From contig JADJFX010000036.1 of the NCBI GenBank assembly GCA_016708345.1, positions 137,045 to 201,044 of the forward strand: 64,000 bases of DNA. Reading direction: 5' to 3'. The position numbers and the translations under genes were made by a program. The notes beneath the pieces were generated by a model. It searched no databases. It was not told the DNA's origin and saw only the letters and a program-made list of their open reading frames with translations. The stretch's first letter is position 1, and each line of letters starts with the position of its first letter. Origin of the DNA: Candidatus Rhodoferax bjergmarkensis (lineage in GTDB: Bacteria > Pseudomonadota > Gammaproteobacteria > Burkholderiales > Burkholderiaceae_C). Shown piece after piece: positions 43,358 through 50,752 of this stretch.

Positions 43358-43987
43358 ATGACTACACCTCTAAGCAAAGAAGAAGCCTACGCCCGGTTGG
43401 GTGCCATTACCCGCGAAATGCATGAAGCATTGTCCGTACTGGGAGGTAATCAGTTGCACAGCATCGTGCAAGAAATCCCCAATGCACGCGATCGTCTGGC
43501 TTACGTCGGCAAAATGACGGAGGATGCAGCCAACAAAGTGCTAACCCTGGTGGAAACCGCCAAACCCGAATGCGACGATCTGGCCGTGCGCGGTCTGGAA
43601 CTGGGCCAATCGCTCTCACGCATGGCCACCGCCGACCTGACGCTTGAGCGCGCCCAAGGCTTGCTGGTGGTGTGCAGCAAGTTTGCCGAAAGTTCCGCCA
43701 AATTTGCCAAAGGCCAAGCCGACACGCTGAGCGACATCATGATGGCGCAAGACTTTCAGGATTTGTCGGGGCAGGTCATTAAAAAAGTCATCGACATCAT
43801 CAACCGCACCGAAATGCAGTTGGTTCATCTTTTGCTCGACAGTGCGCCGCCAACTACTGAAGACACAGCCCAGGCTGAACCGGTCGTCACCACAGTGGAC
43901 AACCACAAGCTCGAAGGCCCCCAAACCGCTGCGACTGCGCTGCAACAAAACGACGTGGACGACTTGCTGGCATCCTTGGGTTTCTAA
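43358..43987 (+). CDS. cheZ: Chemotaxis protein phosphatase CheZ
   Basis: This protein dephosphorylates CheY-P. It has 209 residues: a long helical hairpin, the active-site helix AQDFQDLSGQVIKKVIDII (catalytic Gln), and the C-terminal CheY-binding peptide QNDVDDLLASLGF after a flexible linker. The ATG at 43358 gives the family's normal length; AAGGA lies about 13 bases upstream, so an earlier start (ATG at 43280) cannot be excluded. No other chemotaxis gene is in the window. Confidence 0.92.
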   Translation: MTTPLSKEEAYARLGAITREMHEALSVLGGNQLHSIVQEIPNARDRLAYVGKMTEDAANKVLTLVETAKPECDDLAVRGLELGQSLSRMATADLTLERAQGLLVVCSKFAESSAKFAKGQADTLSDIMMAQDFQDLSGQVIKKVIDIINRTEMQLVHLLLDSAPPTTEDTAQAEPVVTTVDNHKLEGPQTAATALQQNDVDDLLASLGF

Positions 43988-44084
43988 ATATCAAAGGGCT
44001 TGCGCTGCCCCTGCGCCGGGGCCGCACGCATAATCGGCCTTAAAACCGAAAGCCCTCTCATTCCACTGCCCCGAAGGTACACCC

Positions 44085-45527
44085 ATGAACAGCATTCCCC
44101 TGCACAGCATTACACCGGTCGATCTGATCCGTCACGAGCTTGAAAGCACGCTGGCACTGCAACGCGCAGCCTACTTTGCCAACCCGGTGCCTACCTTTGC
44201 CGAACGCAAAGCAGATTTGCTCAAATTGCAGGCTTTTATCCGCGACCACCGCGAAGCTGTGATTGATGCGATTTGTGCAGACTACGGCAACCGCTCGCGG
44301 CATGAGACCCTGTTCACCGAAATTTTCACGGTGATTGACGGTGTGGACCATGTACTCAAACACCTTAAAAAGTGGATGAAGCCACAACGCCGCCATGTGG
44401 ACCTGATGAATTTTTTTGGTGCCAGCAACCGGGTTATTCCGCAGCCATTGGGCGTGGTGGGTGCCATTGTGCCGTGGAACTTTCCGATCAACCTCAGCTT
44501 CACCGGCCTGATCTACACCTTTGCAGCGGGCAACCGCTCGATGGTGAAAATGTCAGAAAACTCGCGCAACCTGGCGCGTTTGCTGATGGAAAAAATGCCC
44601 TCTTACTTCCCCAAAAGCAAGCTGGCCATCTTCGATGAAACAGGCAGTGTCGGCATCGAATTTTCCAAACTCAAATTTGACCACTTGCTGTTCACCGGTT
44701 CCGGCCAAACGGGACGCGCGGTGATGAGCGCTGCGGCGCAAAACCTGTGCCCGGTCACGCTTGAATTGGGCGGCAAGTCACCAGCCATCATCCTGGAAGA
44801 TTTTCCGCTGCGAAAAGCCGCTGAGCGTTTGCTGTTTGTCAAACTGCTCAATGCCGGGCAAATTTGCACCACGGTGGACCACTTGTACCTGCCCAAAGGC
44901 AAGACATCCGAATTTGTCATCATGGCCAGGGAAATTGTGGCCCAGCGCTACCCGCAGCTCGATTCACCCGATTTCACCTCCATCATTGACGTGCGGGCCT
45001 TCAACCGCCTGACCAACGCACTGGAAGAAGCACAGGCTGGCGGTGCCACGCTGGTTCAGCTGATTCCGGGCAAAAAATGGGATGCTGCAACCCACAAAAT
45101 TGCACCCCACATTGTGCTCAACGCACCGGCCAACAGCATCTTGATGCAACGCGAAATTTTCGGCCCTATTCTTCCCATCATTGAATACAGTTCACTGGAA
45201 GAAACCATTCAAACCATCAACAAAGGGCCGCGGCCTCTGGCACTCTACCCCTTCAGCAACGACAAGTCCAAGATTCAAACCTTGCTGGACCGCGTGATGT
45301 CGGGCGGCGTCAGTGTGAATGACTGTCTGCTTCACGTTGCCCAGCATGACCTCCCGTTTGGTGGTGTGGGCGACAGCGGCATGGGCCACTACCATGGGTA
45401 TGAAGGCTTTGTGACCTTTTCCAAAATGCGTCCGGTTTTTTACCAAGCCTCTTTCAGCGCATTGAAATTCATGTGGCCACCCTATAAAACGTTTGCATCC
45501 AAATACCTGAACTTCCTCACCCGATAA
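44085..45527 (+). CDS. Aldehyde dehydrogenase, coniferyl-aldehyde/AlkH-like
   Basis: The 480-residue NAD(P)-dependent enzyme oxidises an aldehyde to the acid. Features are GVVGAIVPWNFPINL, FTGSGQTGRAVM, LELGGKSPAII (catalytic Glu), NAGQICTTVDH (nucleophile Cys261) and the C-terminal PFGGVGDSGMGHYHG. The short form without an extended C-terminus fits the coniferyl-aldehyde dehydrogenase group. It is followed 108 bp later by a GMC alcohol oxidoreductase, so the pair could run alcohol to acid. Confidence 0.88.
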   Translation: MNSIPLHSITPVDLIRHELESTLALQRAAYFANPVPTFAERKADLLKLQAFIRDHREAVIDAICADYGNRSRHETLFTEIFTVIDGVDHVLKHLKKWMKPQRRHVDLMNFFGASNRVIPQPLGVVGAIVPWNFPINLSFTGLIYTFAAGNRSMVKMSENSRNLARLLMEKMPSYFPKSKLAIFDETGSVGIEFSKLKFDHLLFTGSGQTGRAVMSAAAQNLCPVTLELGGKSPAIILEDFPLRKAAERLLFVKLLNAGQICTTVDHLYLPKGKTSEFVIMAREIVAQRYPQLDSPDFTSIIDVRAFNRLTNALEEAQAGGATLVQLIPGKKWDAATHKIAPHIVLNAPANSILMQREIFGPILPIIEYSSLEETIQTINKGPRPLALYPFSNDKSKIQTLLDRVMSGGVSVNDCLLHVAQHDLPFGGVGDSGMGHYHGYEGFVTFSKMRPVFYQASFSALKFMWPPYKTFASKYLNFLTR

Positions 45528-45560
45528 GGGAAAACCCTAGGCTTCATCCATCCCCAATTC

Positions 45561-45576
45561 CATCCTTTTGGATGGT
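45561..45576. other. Small stem-loop between aldehyde dehydrogenase and GMC genes
   Basis: CCATCC-TTTT-GGATGG forms a 6-bp stem with a 4-base loop in the 108 bp gap. It lacks a T-run, so it is more likely a processing or stability element than a terminator. Confidence 0.35.
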
Positions 45577-45635
45577 GACGCGCAAGCGGCGTCGCCGTAC
45601 CATCTTGGGCATAAAGTTCAAAAGGAGTTGGAACC

Positions 45636-47315
45636 ATGTTTGATTATGTGATTGTGGGCGGCGGATCAGCCGGGTGTGTTTTGGCATCCCGTTTAAGTGA
45701 AGACCCCAGCATCAAAGTTTGCCTGCTGGAAGCAGGTCCGGCCGATACAAATCCCTTTATCCACATGCCCATGGGCATTTTGTGGATGATGCACAGCAAA
45801 GTGCTGAACTGGAACTTCCGCACAGCCAGCGAGCCTCAGCTCAATAACCGCAAACTCTTCTGGCCCCGTGGCCGAACCTTGGGAGGCTGCAGCTCCAGCA
45901 ACGCCATGCTGTACACCCGTGGCCACGCCAGCGACTACGACGCCTGGGCCAATCTTGGCAATGCGGGCTGGTCCTACAAAGATGTTCTGCCCTACTTCAA
46001 GCGCGCAGAAAACCATGAAGCCGGGCCTTCCAAATACCATGGCGTGGGCGGCCCACTGAACGTTGCACAGCAGCGCAACCCCAATGTTTTGACAAGCACC
46101 TTCATTCAAGCAGGCATCCAGTGTGGCATTCCACACAACGATGACTTCAACGGCGCTGAACAGGAAGGCGTTGGCCTTTATGAAGTCACGCAAAAAAATG
46201 GCCGCCGCTGGAGCACCGCAGCAGGTTACCTGCGCATGGCCAGCGGACGACCCAACCTGACCGTCATTACCGAAGCCCACGCTAGGCGTGTGCTGTTTGA
46301 AGGAAGCACCGCCATTGGCATTGAATTCCAGCGAAAAGACCAGATTGAAGAAGTGTTCGCCGCCCGGGAAGTCATTTTGTCAGCCGGCGCCATTCAAAGC
46401 CCGCAATTGCTGATGCTCTCCGGTGTTGGCAACGCACCTGAGCTGAAAGCCAAAGACATTGCGCTTGTGAAACACCTGCCTGGCGTTGGCAAAAACCTGC
46501 AAGACCACCTGGACGTATTGGTGGTCAACAAATGCACCCAATCGGTTTCCGCCGGTTTCACGCTTAAAAATTTCCTGCGCGGAGCTTGGGAAATTTTTCG
46601 CTACTACACCGCTGGCAAGGGTTTGCTCACCATGGTAGGTGCTGAAGGTGGTGGTTTTGCAAAGACTTCACCCCAAGAGCGCGTTCCTGACGTGCAATTC
46701 CATTTCAACCCCTTGCGCCTGTCCAACCACGGCCTGGACCTTGCGTTTTTGCTGGGCGACGGGTACTCACTGCATGTGTGTGATCTGCGCCCGAAAAGCC
46801 GTGGCGAAATCACCTTGGCCAGCAACGACCCAATGGACAAGGCCCATATCAATGCCAATTATTTGTCTGCACCGCAAGACATGGAACGCATGGTCAAAGC
46901 GGTCAAGCTCGCACGCAAAATACTGGCCGCTCCCGCTTTCAACCCCTACCGGGGTGAAGAAATGCGTCCGTCACTGCAGTGCCAGTCTGACGAAGAAATT
47001 CGCCAATTTATCCGTGAGCGCGCTGAAACCATTTACCACCCGGTGGGCACCTGCAAAATGGGCAATGACTTCATGGCTGTTGTGGACGATGAGTTGCGTG
47101 TGCATGGTCTGAAAAATCTGCGGGTAGTCGATGCGTCCATCATGCCGCTGCTGGTGGCTGGCAACACCAATGCACCGACTGTGATGATTGCTGAGAAAGC
47201 CAGTGAAATGATCAAACAAGCCCGCCGCACGCCACAGCGCGCGCACGTTGCAGCGCCAACAGGTCAAGGCAGTCGCGAACTGCAGCATGAGGTGAAAGAA
47301 CTTGAAACCGTTTGA
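45636..47315 (+). CDS. GMC-family FAD alcohol dehydrogenase (choline dehydrogenase/AlkJ-like)
   Basis: The 559-residue flavoprotein has YVIVGGGSAGCVLASRLSED (FAD loop), PRGRTLGGCSSSNAMLYTRG (GMC signature 1), ILSAGAIQSPQLLMLSG (signature 2), YHPVGTCKMG (active-site His) and NTNAPTVMIAEKASEMI at the C-terminus. The start at 45636 has AAGGAG 8 bases upstream. AlkJ-type members oxidise medium-chain alcohols at the membrane. The aldehyde dehydrogenase precedes it and a MalT/AlkS-type regulator follows. Confidence 0.9.
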   Translation: MFDYVIVGGGSAGCVLASRLSEDPSIKVCLLEAGPADTNPFIHMPMGILWMMHSKVLNWNFRTASEPQLNNRKLFWPRGRTLGGCSSSNAMLYTRGHASDYDAWANLGNAGWSYKDVLPYFKRAENHEAGPSKYHGVGGPLNVAQQRNPNVLTSTFIQAGIQCGIPHNDDFNGAEQEGVGLYEVTQKNGRRWSTAAGYLRMASGRPNLTVITEAHARRVLFEGSTAIGIEFQRKDQIEEVFAAREVILSAGAIQSPQLLMLSGVGNAPELKAKDIALVKHLPGVGKNLQDHLDVLVVNKCTQSVSAGFTLKNFLRGAWEIFRYYTAGKGLLTMVGAEGGGFAKTSPQERVPDVQFHFNPLRLSNHGLDLAFLLGDGYSLHVCDLRPKSRGEITLASNDPMDKAHINANYLSAPQDMERMVKAVKLARKILAAPAFNPYRGEEMRPSLQCQSDEEIRQFIRERAETIYHPVGTCKMGNDFMAVVDDELRVHGLKNLRVVDASIMPLLVAGNTNAPTVMIAEKASEMIKQARRTPQRAHVAAPTGQGSRELQHEVKELETV

Positions 47316-47340
47316 TGGAACCGTTTCAATTATTTAAGAG

Positions 47341-47399
47341 AAAACCATTGATTGCGCAGGTAGAACCTGCGTAACACGCTATTATTTATGTAGCATAAA
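47341..47399 (-). repeat. Repeat R1, copy J (diverged)
   Basis: On the minus strand it reads TATGCTACATAAATAATAG then CGTGTTACGCAGG and CCTGCGCAATC. The AT-rich half and the paired GCGC-type centre are retained, but the middle has drifted. It lies 26 bp after the GMC gene. Confidence 0.55.
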
Positions 47400-47421
47400 C
47401 TGCATTTTTAACCCAAAACCG

Positions 47422-47477
47422 TACCCCGGAACGCTTTCCAACCCAGTTGGAAAAGACAGTTCCGGGGTAATTTTTTT
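47422..47477 (+). terminator. Strong rho-independent terminator after the GMC gene
   Basis: The stem pairs CCCCGGAAC with GTTCCGGGG and TTTCCAAC with GTTGGAAA around a 3-4 base loop. It is followed by TAATTTTTTTAC on the plus strand. Confidence 0.88.
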
Positions 47478-47875
47478 ACACAATTTTTTTACCAAATTTT
47501 TTGCACCTGTCAAATAACAAAGCTGTGGATAATTTCTATGTAAAAGCAAACTTATCCACAGATCATTCAGATTTCCAAAACTTGTGCAGAATTGGGTTGC
47601 AATCCAAAAGCATGCTCACCCACACCCCTCAAAATGCGCTAAGTGATTGATCTGAATGAACAATAAAGGCTTGTCCACAGACCCATGCTTCCCTTATCTA
47701 CTACTACTATGTATTAAATTAAGAATGAGATAGAGAAGCACAGGCAAACTCGAATTCAAAAAAATCCAAAATTCACCGTACGATGCAAAAACCCTGCAGC
47801 AATGCGTCGGCTGTATCATCCAAACCCAAAAAAGCCAACAGCCAACAAGCCCTCTTTTGAGGTTCCCCTTCAAAA
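47478..47875. other. AT-rich gap with DnaA boxes, origin-like
   Basis: There are three AT-rich, 13-mer-like runs at 47467-47515 (AATTTTTTTAC, CAATTTTTTTACC, CAAATTTTTTGC). They are followed by DnaA boxes at 47524-47532 (TGTGGATAA, inverted) and 47552-47560 (TTATCCACA), both perfect, and 47671-47679 (TTGTCCACA, one mismatch). The layout resembles a replication origin or a DnaA-titration site. It also includes the upstream region of the regulator gene. No gene is seen in it. Confidence 0.5.
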
Positions 47876-50632
47876 ATGAGTGAATCCATGTCGCCTTCAC
47901 TGCCCCACAGCAGATCAGTGCCTGATACGGCAGCGACATTGGCGCTCAACCAGACCAAGTTCCATCCCCTTTTGTCCAGCCATGGGGGGGTACGCAGGCA
48001 GCAGCTCGTATCAACGCTGGAACAGGCCACTGATGCCCATCTGGTGCTGCTGTTGGCACCCGCAGGCTATGGCAAAACAACCTTGATGGGGCAGTTGATG
48101 GAGAGCATCCTGCACAAAGGCGGTTTAGCGAGCTGGTTGCGCCTGGATGAAACCGACAACGACCCCGCACGGCTCATGTGTTACCTCTATGGTGCGCTTC
48201 GTGGCTGGATGGAAGCCGTTTTGGGCCCCGCCCAGGTGCAGGCTTTCCTCGCCTCCGACGACTGGATGTCTTTGTTGGACCAGATTGGCCCCAACAGCCC
48301 GCCCCACACCTTGTTTCTGGATGAATTTGAAAAACTCACCACGGCACCTTCGCTGCGCGTTGTCAAGCTGTTGATAGACCGACTGCCGCGAACCGTGAGG
48401 CTGGTGATCAGCAGCCGTGAAAAACCGGCGCTTGGCCTGGAGCGCTACCGTGTGCGTGGCGAATTGCGCGAATTGACGGCCAATGATTTGCGATTTGACA
48501 ATCAAGAGACGCAGCAGTTCTTTACCACCCGCATGAAAGCGACGGTGCCCACACATGTGATTGCAAAAATTCAATCCATCACCGAGGGCTGGCCCGCTGC
48601 CCTGCAATTGACAGCCCTGGCCGCGCATTCAGAAAAAGAGCTAGAGCGCTACGCCAGCAGTTTGTCGGGCAGCCTGGCGCACATTGCGGACTATCTGGCC
48701 GAAGACGTTTTGCAGGCGCAAACGCCCGAGGTTCGAACCTTCTTGCTTCAAACCTGCGGTTTTTCGCGCTTATGCACCGCCGTTTGCAATGCTGCCACAG
48801 GCCGTACGGACAGCCAGCGCATGTTGCAATACCTGGAGCGGCACGGCTTGTTTACCACGCCGCTCGACACCAGCCACACCTGGTACCGCTACCACCCCTT
48901 GTTTGCCGAGTTTTTACAAACCCAGCAGGTGCAGGCTTTGCCACAAGAGCAAATTGTGGCCACCCACCGGGGGGCTGCGCGCTGGTTTGCCCGCCATGGC
49001 ACAGCGGTAGAAGCGGTTGATTTGTGGTTGCTCGCGGGTGACAGCGACGCCGCCATCCGCGAAATGGCTTCCTGCGCACGTGAACTGGTCATGCAAGCCC
49101 AATTTGGAACCCTCTTGCGCTGGATTGAGCGGCTCGATGAAAGTGCCCTGGCCCAGGCAGGCCCTGAGTTGCCATTGGCTGCAGCCTGGGCTTGCGGCTT
49201 TGCTGGTGAACCCCGGGCTGCCATGCGCTGGCTGGCACAACTCAAACCGGTGCTTCAGGCAAACAGCGAGCCCAGTGCGTTGTATGACGAACTGATGGCG
49301 CTTGAATCGGTACTGATCACCATGGGTGGCGATACGCGCTCCGCGCTGGCCAGCGGCCTGGCCCACTGGCAGCGGGTGAGCCAGGGAAGCCGCTTTGCCG
49401 CCGGTGCACTGGCCAATGTCATCTCTTACTCGCTCATGCTCGAAGGCGACTTTGAACGCGCCCGTATCTTTTCCAACGAAGCGCGCTTGTGCAACGAAGA
49501 AATAGGCAGTGCGCTGGGCCTGGGTTATGCGTTGTCCGTGTCCGGCCTGATTGAAGCCGTCCAAGGCAATTTGAACAAGGCGCTGGAGCAGGTCAACGAA
49601 GTTGACAAGATGACGGCCATGCAATCGCGTCAGCCGTGGTTTGAAACCACGCACGTCAAAATGACCTCGCTCGGTCTGATTGCTGCTGTGTGGTACGAAC
49701 AGGACCGCCTGGATGAAGTCGATGAACTGCTGCAGCGCTACTTGCCGCTGGTGATGCATCAGCCCTCGCTGGACATGCAGCTGTTCAGCTACATCACCTA
49801 CACGCGGCTGAAAATTGCCCAAGGTGATTTTGACGCTGCGCTCGACATCCTCAAGCGTGTCGATCTGAACAGCACCACCGGCTGGCAATTTGCCCGAGCC
49901 CAGCGCATTGTGGAATGGGAGCGGGTTCGGATCGAATTGCTCCAAGGCAAACTGGAGCAGGCCACCTTGCGGGCCGAACTATTGGAACGGACACAACTGG
50001 CGAGCGGGCAGCCGGTGGGCTACTCGTTTGTTGAAGAGCTGTGCGGGCGCGGTATTGAATCCATCCGGTTTGCCATTGCTCGGGGTCAGCCGCAGGCAGT
50101 CAAAGAACGGCTGGACACTGAAATTGCGCAGGCACAAACACAAGGCAGGCGCTGGCGGCTGCTCAAACTGCTGTTGCTGCGCACGCTGGCGATGGACGCG
50201 CAAGGTGAGCAAGAGGCTGCGCGGGCGGCACTGGCCCAGGCGCTGGCGCTGGGCTGGCGCATGGGTGCGCGCCGCAGCTTTGCCGAAGAAGGTCCGCGCA
50301 TCGCGGCCCTGCTGGCCGAACTGCCGGTTCAATACCTGCAGCCCATGGAGTGCGCGCAAGACATTGCGAACTACTGGCGCGATTTGCGCGGGGAACGCCC
50401 AGCAGCAGTCAGCACACCCACAGAGCGCGGGCAAGCCAGCTTCAATGAACGTGAGCGCACCATTCTCAAATTGTTGGCGACCGGTATGGGCAATGAGCAG
50501 GTAGCCAGCGCTGTGTTCCTCTCGGTCAACACCGTCAAATGGCACATCCGGCGCATTCTTGAAAAACTGGAAGCCCGCAACCGCAATGAGGCCGTGTTCA
50601 TAGCGCGCCAGCTGGGGCTGATCGAAGCTTGA
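47876..50632 (+). CDS. MalT/AlkS-type LuxR-family ATP-dependent regulator
   Basis: The 918-residue transcription activator has an N-terminal STAND-type ATPase (Walker A APAGYGKTTLM at about 61-71; LFLDEFEKL as Walker B), a long TPR-like helical region, and a C-terminal LuxR helix-turn-helix (FNERERTILKLLATGMGNEQ, then VASAVFLSVNTVKWHIRRIL). AlkS of the alkane pathway has this form and activates alcohol/aldehyde oxidation genes. The neighbouring ALDH and GMC genes are the probable targets. The start at 47876 lacks a clear ribosome site; ATG 47888 is an alternative. Confidence 0.87.
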   Translation: MSESMSPSLPHSRSVPDTAATLALNQTKFHPLLSSHGGVRRQQLVSTLEQATDAHLVLLLAPAGYGKTTLMGQLMESILHKGGLASWLRLDETDNDPARLMCYLYGALRGWMEAVLGPAQVQAFLASDDWMSLLDQIGPNSPPHTLFLDEFEKLTTAPSLRVVKLLIDRLPRTVRLVISSREKPALGLERYRVRGELRELTANDLRFDNQETQQFFTTRMKATVPTHVIAKIQSITEGWPAALQLTALAAHSEKELERYASSLSGSLAHIADYLAEDVLQAQTPEVRTFLLQTCGFSRLCTAVCNAATGRTDSQRMLQYLERHGLFTTPLDTSHTWYRYHPLFAEFLQTQQVQALPQEQIVATHRGAARWFARHGTAVEAVDLWLLAGDSDAAIREMASCARELVMQAQFGTLLRWIERLDESALAQAGPELPLAAAWACGFAGEPRAAMRWLAQLKPVLQANSEPSALYDELMALESVLITMGGDTRSALASGLAHWQRVSQGSRFAAGALANVISYSLMLEGDFERARIFSNEARLCNEEIGSALGLGYALSVSGLIEAVQGNLNKALEQVNEVDKMTAMQSRQPWFETTHVKMTSLGLIAAVWYEQDRLDEVDELLQRYLPLVMHQPSLDMQLFSYITYTRLKIAQGDFDAALDILKRVDLNSTTGWQFARAQRIVEWERVRIELLQGKLEQATLRAELLERTQLASGQPVGYSFVEELCGRGIESIRFAIARGQPQAVKERLDTEIAQAQTQGRRWRLLKLLLLRTLAMDAQGEQEAARAALAQALALGWRMGARRSFAEEGPRIAALLAELPVQYLQPMECAQDIANYWRDLRGERPAAVSTPTERGQASFNERERTILKLLATGMGNEQVASAVFLSVNTVKWHIRRILEKLEARNRNEAVFIARQLGLIEA

Positions 50633-50661
50633 CGGTGGGGTTTTTTAAGCCTGTGCACTCA

Positions 50662-50721
50662 AAAATGCTCCTGAATTAATAGCTGCTCGCGCAAGTAAGA
50701 CGTGCGCAAGAGCACAATTTG
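50662..50721 (+). repeat. Repeat R1, copy D
   Basis: It reads AATGCTCCTGAATTAATAG then CTGCTCGCGCAAG, ACGTGCGCAAGAGC and ACAATTTG. It lies between the convergent ends of the MalT-type regulator and the hybrid kinase. Confidence 0.8.
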
Positions 50722-50752
50722 ATGCATAAACTTGGTGTCTGGGCTGGAAGTT

